This document shows, in pieces, positions 1 through 7,048 of a stretch of DNA of 64,000 bases; position 1 is the stretch's first letter, and each line of letters opens with the position of its first letter. The notes beneath the pieces were generated by a model. That model had not been told where the DNA came from, made no database searches, and was given only the letters and a program-made list of their open reading frames with translations. The position numbers and the translations under genes were made by a program. This stretch comes from RGIG2041 sp045652745 (GTDB lineage: Bacteria; Bacillota; Clostridia; UBA1381; UMGS1253): assembly GCA_045652745.1 (NCBI GenBank), contig JAZRUW010000027.1:1-64000 (forward strand), read 5' to 3'.

Positions 1-1
1 A

Positions 2-832
2 AAGGTACCTAAAGAGGAACAATTTATACATAAGGATGCTGTTCCTGCAATCATCCCAAGAGAGATTTGGGACAAGGTACAGGAGATTATACGGATAAAT
101 TCAGAGGGCAGAGTGAAATCGCAAAGCAATCAGCCTTGCCACAGATATGCTTCTCTCTTAAAATGTGGGGATTGCGGTAGCACATTCACAGCAAAAAGGA
201 GAAAAACTAAGGATAAGCCGGACAGAATTGAGTATGTGTGTAATGGATATCACAGACACACTCATATGGTATGCTCCTCTCATAGAATTAACGAATCGGT
301 GCTTGATGAACAGATTTACAAGCAACTTGCTGTAATGAGAGACGGACTATCCAAATGCTCAAGGCAAATCGAAAGTGATATACGGTCATGGATGTCGCAA
401 AAAAATAATGTAAGCAAGAGAATAAAACGACTTCAGGACAGTATTAATGCAACCGAGCTTGAGGTTGAACAAATCCTGATGGAGAAAATCAAGGACAGGG
501 ATAATGCCGAAAGATATGAAAGAATGATAGAAAAGCGAAACAGAGAAATCGAAGGCTTCAAAAACGAGATTGCAAAGATAGAGAATATTGATAAAACTAT
601 CAAAGAGAGAAAAAAGGCAATGCTCGAAAATGCAAATCTGCTTGATAAGATATTAAGTGAAAAAGAACTGAGCCACACAAATCTGTGTCTGCTGCTGGAA
701 AAAATCATAATTCACGAGGATGAATACGGACTCCGCCTTGAAATACGAATGAAAGCACCATTCCTCGAAAAAAGCTATACAGATGAAATCGGTATGATAT
801 ACGAGGACGATTACGAGGAAGTATCAGCCTGA
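2..832 (+). CDS. Large serine recombinase, C-terminal part (5' end outside window)
   Basis: The reading frame is open from base 2, so the catalytic N-terminal domain lies upstream of the window. What remains is the end of the recombinase domain (VPAIIPREIWDKVQ-type segment), a zinc beta-ribbon with CxxC followed by a second C-x10-C pair (residues about 55-95 of the visible part), a long charged coiled coil, and a basic/acidic tail. This is the DNA-binding half of large serine integrases, which excise and integrate mobile elements without host factors. It ends 57 bases before a tRNA-Leu gene and its repeated fragments, as expected for an integrase at the edge of its element. An ordinary resolvase is unlikely, because resolvases lack this zinc ribbon. 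Confidence 0.9.
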   Translation, partial: KVPKEEQFIHKDAVPAIIPREIWDKVQEIIRINSEGRVKSQSNQPCHRYASLLKCGDCGSTFTAKRRKTKDKPDRIEYVCNGYHRHTHMVCSSHRINESVLDEQIYKQLAVMRDGLSKCSRQIESDIRSWMSQKNNVSKRIKRLQDSINATELEVEQILMEKIKDRDNAERYERMIEKRNREIEGFKNEIAKIENIDKTIKERKKAMLENANLLDKILSEKELSHTNLCLLLEKIIIHEDEYGLRLEIRMKAPFLEKSYTDEIGMIYEDDYEEVSA

Positions 833-847
833 AAAATAATAGGCACG

Positions 848-881
848 AAAAAAGCTTACAGTCAAATCCTGTAAGCTTTTT
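848..881 (+). terminator. Terminator after recombinase
   Basis: An 11-bp perfect inverted repeat (AAAAGCTTACA / TGTAAGCTTTT) with a 9-base loop lies 16 bases after the recombinase stop and carries A and T runs on both sides. It can end transcription in both directions, including the leftward tRNA-Leu transcript. Confidence 0.8.
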
Positions 882-889
882 GTCGGTGG

Positions 890-970
890 TGCGGATGAAG
901 GGACTTGAACCCCCACGATAAAATCACTAGATCCTAAGTCTAGCGCGTCTGCCAATTCCGCCACATCCGC
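890..970 (-). tRNA. tRNA-Leu (anticodon TAG)
   Basis: On the minus strand the acceptor arm pairs GCGGATG with CATCCGC. The D arm has GGCGGAATTGGCAGAC, the anticodon stem-loop is CTAGA-CTTAGGA-TCTAG (anticodon TAG), a variable arm follows, and the T loop is TTCAAGT. The CCA end is not encoded (ACCACC follows the discriminator A). The 5' 38 bases are repeated twice further to the right. The tRNA lies between a serine recombinase and an interrupted tRNA-Leu, so it was probably carried in by a mobile element. Confidence 0.9.
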
Positions 971-1294
971 ATATTAAGTTTTTACCTCTTAATTTTTACA
1001 CGGGAGAGGTTACCCGAGGAGGAGCATATCGCTTAACTCTCATATATGAAAACGGATAAAACCGTAATCAACAATAAAATCACATACAGGACGGAACCTA
1101 AGTCTAGCGCGTCTGCCAATTCCGCCACATCCGCATATTAAGTTTTTACCTCTTAATTTTACACGGTGGAGGTACACCGAGGAGGAGCATATCGCTTAAT
1201 CCTCATCTATGAAAACGGAAAAATCCGTAATCAACAATAAATTCACATGCAGGACTGATCCTAAGTCTAGCGCGTCTGCCAATTCCGCCACGGG
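933..1294 (-). repeat. Tandem ~164-bp repeats carrying the tRNA-Leu 5' half
   Basis: The motif starting CCTAAGTCTAGCGCG occurs at 933, 1097 and 1260, a period of 164 and 163 bases. Each unit is the tRNA-Leu segment from anticodon loop to 5' end (about 35-38 bases) plus a ~126-base spacer. The two spacers are about 90% identical. In them, the stem CGGG/CCCG of the first becomes CGGTG/CACCG in the second, and ACGG/CCGT becomes ACGGA/TCCGT, so base pairing is kept. The shared 35-base core resembles an attachment site reused by successive insertions. Confidence 0.75.
1097..1134 (-). pseudogene. tRNA-Leu 5' half, copy 2
   Basis: These 38 bases are identical to the 5' half of the intact tRNA-Leu at 890-970, from the anticodon loop to acceptor bases GCGGATG. 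After the anticodon loop the sequence no longer matches a tRNA 3' half, so no functional tRNA can form. This is a duplicated fragment, probably from integration or recombination at the anticodon region. Confidence 0.75.
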
Positions 1295-1297
1295 CGC
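1260..1297 (-). pseudogene. Interrupted tRNA-Leu 5' half with its own promoter
   Basis: This minus-strand half copy keeps the same core but has a different acceptor strand, GCGCCCG, which needs CGGGCGC at the 3' end. No such 3' half is present here. It alone has a strong promoter upstream (1337-1365). The simplest reading is that this is the original chromosomal tRNA-Leu, cut in the anticodon loop by the element to the left. Its 3' half should then lie beyond the far end of that element. Confidence 0.65.
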
Positions 1298-1336
1298 GAA
1301 TGTTGCACTTTCTTTTTTTGAAAACAATATGCTATT

Positions 1337-1365
1337 ATTATAACAGTGAATTCAGAAAAAGTCAA
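1337..1365 (-). promoter_or_regulatory. Promoter of the interrupted tRNA-Leu
   Basis: The minus strand reads TTGACT, a 17-base spacer, then TATAAT. Transcription would start near 1330 and enter the truncated tRNA-Leu at 1297, then run through the repeats to the intact tRNA-Leu. Confidence 0.85.
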
Positions 1366-1422
1366 GAGGAGAGATACTGATGGAAAGAGCGATTGACAGA
1401 CCGGATGCCTCTCAACCGATAG

Positions 1423-1460
1423 AGAAATAAATATCCCCCGTGCGGGGGATATTTATTTCT
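1423..1460. terminator. Bidirectional terminator
   Basis: A perfect 17-bp inverted repeat (arms 1423-1439 and 1444-1460) has CCCCC/GGGGG at the top and an AT-rich base, with a GTGC loop. The left end of the neighbouring minus-strand gene, including its stop codon, lies inside the right arm. Confidence 0.85.
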
Positions 1461-1809
1461 TAAAACTCTGCTGAATATATTCCGAGGCATTTTTGGCGTT
1501 TGCAACGTAAAGGCAATCTGTTATGTCGCACAGTGGAGCGACCTGTTTTAAAATGTCCGAACTTTCGCTGTTGTCTAGAACAATGAGTTCATAACGGCCT
1601 TCGGGGTTTTGTTCATAGAGCAGATTTAAAAGATTGGCAATACCACCACGCGCATTTTCGCGGACGGCCTCGGCCGGAATAAGCACCGTCATTTGGACAG
1701 GCAGCGTATCTTTAAACATAAAATAGCGCACGATATCGCATAAAAGCACCGCAAAGCCAGCCAGGGCAAAAAACCAAAGCAAAAGCTCGGGCAAGATATT
1801 TGTCTGCAT
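1453..1809 (-). CDS. Small single-span membrane protein of unknown function
   Basis: 118 residues. A hydrophobic segment at about residues 7-28 (LLLWFFALAGFAVLLCDIV) is followed by a soluble domain with alternating strands and helices (MTVLIPAEAV, YELIVLDNSE, ITDCLYVAN). That pattern recalls a small glycosyltransferase-like or Rossmann-like half domain, but there is no diagnostic motif. An AGGAGG site 7-8 bases before the ATG supports the start. It is divergent from the AraC-type regulator at 1922 and could be its neighbour in function, which is only an inference. I do not recognise the family. Confidence 0.7.
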   Translation of the reverse strand: MQTNILPELLLWFFALAGFAVLLCDIVRYFMFKDTLPVQMTVLIPAEAVRENARGGIANLLNLLYEQNPEGRYELIVLDNSESSDILKQVAPLCDITDCLYVANAKNASEYIQQSFKK

Positions 1810-1860
1810 ATTGCATCCCTCCTGTCATAATGTATGCGCACAAATACAAGAGTGTGCGCA

Positions 1861-1889
1861 TTGACGGGCGGCATTTTTCTTGGTATAAT
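1861..1889 (+). promoter_or_regulatory. Promoter of the AraC-type regulator
   Basis: TTGACG, 17-base spacer, TATAAT, followed by GGAGAG eight bases before the ATG at 1922. Near-consensus housekeeping promoter. Confidence 0.85.
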
Positions 1890-1921
1890 GTGAGATAGAA
1901 AATCCGAAAAGGAGAGCGGAT

Positions 1922-4183
1922 ATGGGACGCAGAAAAATATGGACGCGAATTTTTGTCGGTTATATATTGCTGGGTGTTTTTTGTGCAACGGCGCTTATAG
2001 GCGCTCTTGTGGCCTGGACCAATACATATGTAAATTACCGTGAAGAAAGTGAACTTAGGCAAAAACTGACCAATGTGGCCAAGAGTATTGATATACAGAC
2101 CAATACGGCGCAGGAGGTTGTAAATGCTTTATACTGGGATGCGGATATTCGCAGTATGGCGCAGGTCGGTGCAGAAAATGTAGACACCGAGGCGGTATGC
2201 CGCGCCTTAAAACAGCGTTCGGACAGCGCAAACGCAAAACAGATGGAAGTGTATGTTTCTACGCTGGAACATTCACTTGACAGTGTCGTTGGTGCAGAGC
2301 GTGTTTCCAGTGCGCTCAGTTTTTTGAAAACCGAGGGTTTCGGTTCGAGTTCGGCGATGGATATTGCCAATTACTTTACAAGCAATGCGACAGATACGTA
2401 TTTTCGTCTGATGGAAGAAAGCGCTACGGGCAAGCTTGGCAGTCGTTTGGCTATTGTGGAGAGAAAGTTTTACGGAAATGATCCGATTTACTTTTTCACA
2501 TTTGTGGATTTAAATCATTTTGTGCCCGAACAATCGGTGTCGGACACGGTGATGATTGTTTCTGAGGGTTTGCTTTTGGCGAGCAGTAATTACAGCTTGG
2601 GTGCACCACGCAAGGGGATGTATGCGCTGTTAGAGCGCATGGGAAGCTTTTCCGCCATGGAGGGCAAGCCGAATATAGAGCAAGACTATGCCTTCGCTGT
2701 GAGCCAGTCGGAGGTAATGAGTTGGTATTACGTGTTGGCAACGCCGTATGTATTCTTTTCGCCGTTGCGTATGAATTTGTATTTGCTGTGTATGGCGATT
2801 GTTATGCTCACGCTGGGCGTTTATACAGCCATCGGCCTGTTGCTTCGCCGTTATGCATATGCGCCGTTGGCAGAAACGATAGAAAAACTGGGGGCATATA
2901 CTAACGCGCGATGTGATGCAGAGGATAAATATATTTGCGATACCGTACAGACATTGGCAGAACTGGCTCGAGAATATCGTGAGGAAAATGCGGGGCATAT
3001 ACAGCGTGCTTATTTGGAAACATTGCGCCATATGCTGCGCGGCATCAAGCCTTCGGAGGAGATGCAACGGAAATTAGAAGAAGTTTTTTGCGCGCAAAAA
3101 GACGGTCCGTACCGCGTATGTGTATTGGAGTTTTCCAGATATGCGCAACTTGGCGATGCATTTTCGGAAGAAATGATTTACGAAATTCGCTGCCAAGTGA
3201 TTGAGTTTATCGTGCAGCAACTCGGTGAAAGTGTCGTTGCTGCGCCGATGCTGATGGATTACAAAAGTTTTGTTGTAATTACGGCAGGCGTGGAAATGCG
3301 TATATTGCGTGCGAAACTGATGAATGTGGTTGCGACCGTGGAGGGTAGTTTTGAAACGGAACTTGCCGGCGCGGTAGGCGATTTGTGTGAGCGGCTTTCG
3401 CACATCGGCACATCTTATGCATCCGCACTGAAAATTTTGGACACCCATTACAGTCTCGGCAGTCGAAATTCGATTGTGACAAGTGAAGATGTGGTAGTCA
3501 ACATGGGCGGAAACGGTCTGTTTTATCCGATTGACACAGAGCGCGAACTCATTGCCGAGGTTATCCGTTGTCACGAAGAAGAAGTGGCACAGATTTTGAC
3601 ACAGCTTTTGGATGAAAACTTCGAAAAGCACGCACTGACCAAGGAGCGTTTAAATTCGTTTGCATTTTCAATTGCATCTACCGTCAACCGTGTGGCAGAG
3701 ACCTTGGGCAAGGGTACGCAGGAAATTTTCGGTGAGGGCAACATTGTTTTTCTCGAACTGAAAATGTGTACGGACAAGATGGAACTACGCGGTAAGGTGT
3801 ACGGGATGTTTAACACCTTAATTGAGTTCGTGCAAAAGCAAACACCGGACACGGAGCGCGATATTTCCGCTTTGATGCTTGAATACATTCATGCACATTA
3901 CAATGAGGATATTTCGCTCTCGGACTTGAGTAATGCTTTTTCGCTGTCGCTGAGTTACACAAGTACGCTTTTCAAAGAAGTGACGGGCGAGAATTTTAAA
4001 GATTACTTAAACCGATATCGAATCAAGCGCGCCTGCGATGTTTTATTGCAGGAGCCGGGGATTAAAAATACGGAACTTGCAAAACGTGTGGGATGCAATA
4101 CCGTCGCAACGCTTTTGCGTTTATTTAACAAATATGAAGGGGTAACGCCCGGTCAGTATGGGAAAAAAGTGAGTGACGGTTAA
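1922..4183 (+). CDS. Membrane-anchored AraC-family transcription regulator
   Basis: 753 residues. There is one membrane segment at about residues 11-32 and a second at about 285-305, with a ~250-residue extracellular sensor region between them. A long cytoplasmic linker leads to a C-terminal AraC/XylS double helix-turn-helix (about residues 650-750, with SLSYTSTLFKEVTGENFKDYLNRYRIKRA and GCNTVATLLRLFNKYEGVTPGQY). This architecture is common in Firmicutes, where such proteins sense extracellular sugars or other ligands and activate neighbouring transport genes. Here no transporter lies next to it, so the target is unknown. A perfect promoter and GGAGAG site fix the start. Confidence 0.85.
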   Translation: MGRRKIWTRIFVGYILLGVFCATALIGALVAWTNTYVNYREESELRQKLTNVAKSIDIQTNTAQEVVNALYWDADIRSMAQVGAENVDTEAVCRALKQRSDSANAKQMEVYVSTLEHSLDSVVGAERVSSALSFLKTEGFGSSSAMDIANYFTSNATDTYFRLMEESATGKLGSRLAIVERKFYGNDPIYFFTFVDLNHFVPEQSVSDTVMIVSEGLLLASSNYSLGAPRKGMYALLERMGSFSAMEGKPNIEQDYAFAVSQSEVMSWYYVLATPYVFFSPLRMNLYLLCMAIVMLTLGVYTAIGLLLRRYAYAPLAETIEKLGAYTNARCDAEDKYICDTVQTLAELAREYREENAGHIQRAYLETLRHMLRGIKPSEEMQRKLEEVFCAQKDGPYRVCVLEFSRYAQLGDAFSEEMIYEIRCQVIEFIVQQLGESVVAAPMLMDYKSFVVITAGVEMRILRAKLMNVVATVEGSFETELAGAVGDLCERLSHIGTSYASALKILDTHYSLGSRNSIVTSEDVVVNMGGNGLFYPIDTERELIAEVIRCHEEEVAQILTQLLDENFEKHALTKERLNSFAFSIASTVNRVAETLGKGTQEIFGEGNIVFLELKMCTDKMELRGKVYGMFNTLIEFVQKQTPDTERDISALMLEYIHAHYNEDISLSDLSNAFSLSLSYTSTLFKEVTGENFKDYLNRYRIKRACDVLLQEPGIKNTELAKRVGCNTVATLLRLFNKYEGVTPGQYGKKVSDG

Positions 4184-4241
4184 GCCGATTTGGTTTGTCC
4201 GTTCCAAACATTTTTATTTCGCCACTTAAAAAATAAAGTTG

Positions 4242-4278
4242 AAAAGACCGTCCGCTTTGCACAAGCAGACGGTCTTTT
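4242..4278 (+). terminator. Terminator after AraC-type regulator
   Basis: Arms AAAAGACCGTC and GACGGTCTTTT (11 bp) with a 15-base loop, followed by more T. Positioned about 60 bases after the stop. Confidence 0.85.
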
Positions 4279-4583
4279 CGTTGGGGGAAAAGGATTGACC
4301 TTTTCGGCGGCGCGTTTGATTGGGGTTGGGGTCGCCCGCGCCGCATCGAAAATGTATTTCGTGAGGTCATTATCATTATGCACCTGTATGTTTGAGATTA
4401 TACATGAATTTTAAAAATTAATTTTAAGCAAAATAAACGGGCGAGTACATAAACTGGCCCGTACAATGTTTGTATCCATTTGCATGCAGGGCAATGGTGC
4501 ATCATTGCCGACTTTTAGTTCCCGTAATTTTCTGTGTTACATCCGCTAAAAGTGTATAGGCTTTGTTTTCGAAAAGTTTTATA
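4279..4583. other. Intergenic region without recognisable gene
   Basis: About 300 bases between two convergent transcription units. Short open frames exist on both strands, but none has a ribosome binding site or a protein-like composition. I see no tRNA, repeat or riboswitch here. Confidence 0.6.
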
Positions 4584-5270
4584 TTATATTTTCTCCAACA
4601 GCCTTGGAATTTCGACGAGTGTTTTTACGGTAAAATCCGGTTTGTTATCCGCCGGCATGGGTGCACCATGCGGATTAAACCAGCAGGTGTGAATTCCTGC
4701 GTTTTTGCCGCCGTTTATGTCGGAGGACAAACTGTCACCGATGATGACTGTTTCCTCTTTTCTGAAATTTTCAATTTTAGAAAAACAGTAGTTAAAATAG
4801 CCGATGTCCGGCTTGTTGATGCCGACATCCTGAGAAATAAAAATCTCATCAAAATAGCGCGCGATGCCGGAGCTTGCGATGCGCCCTTTTTGCACATGTG
4901 TTGTGCCGTTGGAGGCTAAAAACAGTTTATATTTGCCGTAAAGCGCATCTAAAAGAGCCTCGGCACCGTCTATAAAATAATGGCCTTGTCCGAGGTGGTT
5001 TTCGTAGCACGTTTTGACCTGCCACGCATTGCAATCAATGCCAAATTCATCAAATAAAATCTTGAAACGGTTAAGCAATACCTGTTCACGAGTCACTTCT
5101 TTGCGCTCGAGCGCTTTCCAAAGGCTTTCATTGATTTGGCTGTAACGCGAAACAATGGCGGGTGTCGGCTCAAGTCCGTGCTCGGTCAGCGTCTTAGAAA
5201 GGGCTGCCGCTTCTGCTTTTTTAAAATCAAAAATTGTATCATCTAAATCCAAAAAAACATTCTTTATCAT
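4584..5270 (-). CDS. HAD-family hydrolase, YjjG-like nucleotidase
   Basis: 228 residues from the ATG at 5270. A longer upstream frame exists but runs through the terminator at 5282, so it is not used. HAD motif I is FLDLDDTIFDF (nucleophile Asp and second Asp), motif II is LASNG, the motif III lysine lies in GINKPD, and motif IV is IIGDSLSSDINGG. This matches the YjjG / noncanonical pyrimidine nucleotidase subfamily, which dephosphorylates nucleoside monophosphates and cleans damaged nucleotides in the cytoplasm. The exact substrate is inferred from family only. It lies just after the terminator of the LUD gene, so it depends on read-through or an unseen promoter. Confidence 0.85.
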   Translation of the reverse strand: MIKNVFLDLDDTIFDFKKAEAAALSKTLTEHGLEPTPAIVSRYSQINESLWKALERKEVTREQVLLNRFKILFDEFGIDCNAWQVKTCYENHLGQGHYFIDGAEALLDALYGKYKLFLASNGTTHVQKGRIASSGIARYFDEIFISQDVGINKPDIGYFNYCFSKIENFRKEETVIIGDSLSSDINGGKNAGIHTCWFNPHGAPMPADNKPDFTVKTLVEIPRLLEKI

Positions 5271-5281
5271 AGCTTTAATGA

Positions 5282-5306
5282 AAAGGGGCGTAAAACGCCC
5301 CTTTAT
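5282..5306 (-). terminator. Terminator between LUD and HAD genes
   Basis: Arms AAAGGGGCG and CGCCCCTTT around a 5-base loop, with TTTT on the leftward side. Confidence 0.8.
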
Positions 5307-5314
5307 CCCTTCGA

Positions 5315-5962
5315 TTAGTATCCTAAAACTTCCGGCACCAGAATTACGGTAATTCGCTCCGGCCATTTTACGCAGGTATGTACAATGCTTGTGGTGTTGC
5401 ACATTCTGGCTTTGCAGTCACAATCTACACATACGCCTGTCTCTGCACACGGAGTCTGATGTTTGATGCGCTTTGCATTGAGCGGAGCAATCTTCATACT
5501 TCTTTCAATACCCTCGGCGATATCTTCTACAATTTTGTTTACACCGGCGATGACGATAACCTTCTTCGGGCCGAAACTGATGCAGCCTACGCGGTTACCG
5601 GTCGAGTCGGTGTTGACAAGTTCACCATTTTTGGTTACGGCATTGGTGCTGGTTACAAACCAGTCTGCAAAGTAACCTTCGCGGTATTTATCCATAATGA
5701 TTTCGAAGTTCGGCTGATGATAGCGGTCAATCCAGTTATATTTTCCGCTATTTTCGAGCAAATCCTCTACGCCGGTTTCAATCAGCGTAACAGAGCCGCC
5801 GACTGCAACGGTTGCTTTTTCCGGAATCATCTCTTCTACGATGCCGCGGATTTCATCTGCACTGTTTGCAATCACTACGCCGTAGTGCTTTCTTCTCAGC
5901 GCCTCGGCAACTTCGTTAATTTTGTTTTGCGCGTCCCATTTGAGTACTTCTTTTGCATCCAT
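5315..5962 (-). CDS. LUD-domain (LutC/YkgG-like, DUF162) protein
   Basis: 215 residues of a full-length LUD domain. Recognisable parts are AVGGSVTLIETGVEDLL, ADWFVTSTNAVTKNGELVNTD, GNRVGCISFGPKKVIVIAGVNKIV and a C-terminal cysteine-rich stretch (CAETGVCVDCDCKARMCN) seen in the stand-alone clostridial versions. LUD proteins take part in lactate oxidation with LutA/LutB. Those partners are absent here, so the role of this stand-alone form is not known. GAGGAGA precedes the ATG. It is the fourth gene of a leftward operon starting at 8873. Confidence 0.85.
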   Translation of the reverse strand: MDAKEVLKWDAQNKINEVAEALRRKHYGVVIANSADEIRGIVEEMIPEKATVAVGGSVTLIETGVEDLLENSGKYNWIDRYHQPNFEIIMDKYREGYFADWFVTSTNAVTKNGELVNTDSTGNRVGCISFGPKKVIVIAGVNKIVEDIAEGIERSMKIAPLNAKRIKHQTPCAETGVCVDCDCKARMCNTTSIVHTCVKWPERITVILVPEVLGY

Positions 5963-5982
5963 TTTAACATTCTCCTCTCGGT

Positions 5983-6369
5983 TTATACTAACGGTTCCGG
6001 TCTGTAAATCAAGTGGCTGATGTTGCCTTCCGGATCGGCAAAAAAGAAGGTCTTAATGCCTTTCGGAGATACGGCTACATCTGCAATTACAGCTACATTG
6101 GCCGCCTTTAATTTTTCGACCATGGCATCGAATTTGTCATCGTCGATGGTAAGTGCCAGATGGCGAATACCTGCGGTTTTGTCGGTTGCGTCCTGCTTCG
6201 GCGCTGCCGCCATGCAAAACTCAATCATATCTCCGCTTTCAAAGGCAAGAAAAATTGTACCCTTGCCGTTGTTGTACACTTCGCGCAGACCGAACATCTC
6301 CTTGTACCAGTCGGTCAGCGTTTTGGTGTCGTTTGCAAAAACTGCAACGTGTTCCATACCTTTTACCAT
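5983..6369 (-). CDS. VOC (glyoxalase/bleomycin-resistance fold) protein
   Basis: 128 residues, starting at MVKGMEHVAVFAND, with GGAGG 8 bases upstream. It has the two beta-alpha-beta-beta-beta halves of the vicinal oxygen chelate fold: the first around HVAVFANDTKTLTDWYKEMFGL, the second around IRHLALTIDDDKFDAMVEKL, ending in TFFFADPEGNISHLIYRPE. Metal ligands typical of the family (His near the N-terminus, Glu/Asp in DPEGN) are visible. Members range from glyoxalases to antibiotic-binding proteins, and the substrate cannot be told from sequence. Confidence 0.85.
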   Translation of the reverse strand: MVKGMEHVAVFANDTKTLTDWYKEMFGLREVYNNGKGTIFLAFESGDMIEFCMAAAPKQDATDKTAGIRHLALTIDDDKFDAMVEKLKAANVAVIADVAVSPKGIKTFFFADPEGNISHLIYRPEPLV

Positions 6370-6382
6370 TTTATATTGCCTC

Positions 6383-7048
6383 CTAAAAAATGAATTTACC
6401 TTTTGCATACACTGCCGTTCTGTGCGGCAGTATACATTCTGCTTTAAAGTCCGGCAGGTATTTTTGCATTGCGGCAATTACCAGCTCCGGTTTGATGTTT
6501 TTTTCGTTGCCGCACGGCAGGCACATTCTTAATGTGTATATACCGTTTTCGCAACGTTCCGATTTGAGCACGGAAATGTCGGGTTTGATGTCAATTTCTT
6601 TTATACCTTTTTTGGTTTTCTTTTCAATTAAGATTTCAGGAAGCGCCAAAAACATATCTATGTCCGGTACCGCTCCGGAAAATTCCACATCCACGATATA
6701 ACTTGCGGAGTCAATCTCACGAAAGGCGATGCTCTCGTTTGTCACTTCTTTGGCCTCGAGGACATGTATGCCCTCGGGGAAAGTCGCATCCAGATGCGCC
6801 GCCAGAAATCTTGTGTCCTGTTTTGTATCGAAATCAATGTCGATACATTCATAACTGCTCGTTGTGCCCACCGGAATCGGCGCGGCAACCGTCATTACCG
6901 GGTGCGGATTAAAGCCGACCGTATACGTTACGGGCAGGCCGCTTCTGCGGATGGTGCGGTTTAATACGCGCACAAAGTCGAGTTGAGAGATATAGCGTAC
7001 ATTTACGCCCTTTTCGTAGAGCAGGCGATAGGTGTAATTACCTTTCAA
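6383..7048 (-). CDS. DUF2344 (TIGR03936) protein
   Basis: 221 residues. The start is set at a TTG at 7048, preceded by GGAGGAGG seven bases upstream and giving LKGNYTYRLLYEKG, the usual N-terminus of this family. It overlaps the end of the radical SAM gene by 11 bases, so the two are translationally coupled. The family motif RYISQLDFVRVLNRTIRRSGLPV is followed by YTVGFNPHPVMTVAAPIPVG. DUF2344 is nearly always fused to or next to the TIGR03960 radical SAM protein, so the two probably act together. The reaction is unknown, although tRNA or rRNA modification is often suspected. Confidence 0.9.
   Translation of the reverse strand: MKGNYTYRLLYEKGVNVRYISQLDFVRVLNRTIRRSGLPVTYTVGFNPHPVMTVAAPIPVGTTSSYECIDIDFDTKQDTRFLAAHLDATFPEGIHVLEAKEVTNESIAFREIDSASYIVDVEFSGAVPDIDMFLALPEILIEKKTKKGIKEIDIKPDISVLKSERCENGIYTLRMCLPCGNEKNIKPELVIAAMQKYLPDFKAECILPHRTAVYAKGKFIF

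Noticed and set aside
933..1297. CRISPR array
   Set aside because: Repeat units are long (164 bases), only three, and the repeated core is a tRNA half; no cas genes.
4125..4414. Several overlapping short frames on both strands
   Set aside because: No ribosome sites, no protein-like composition, and they run across a strong terminator.
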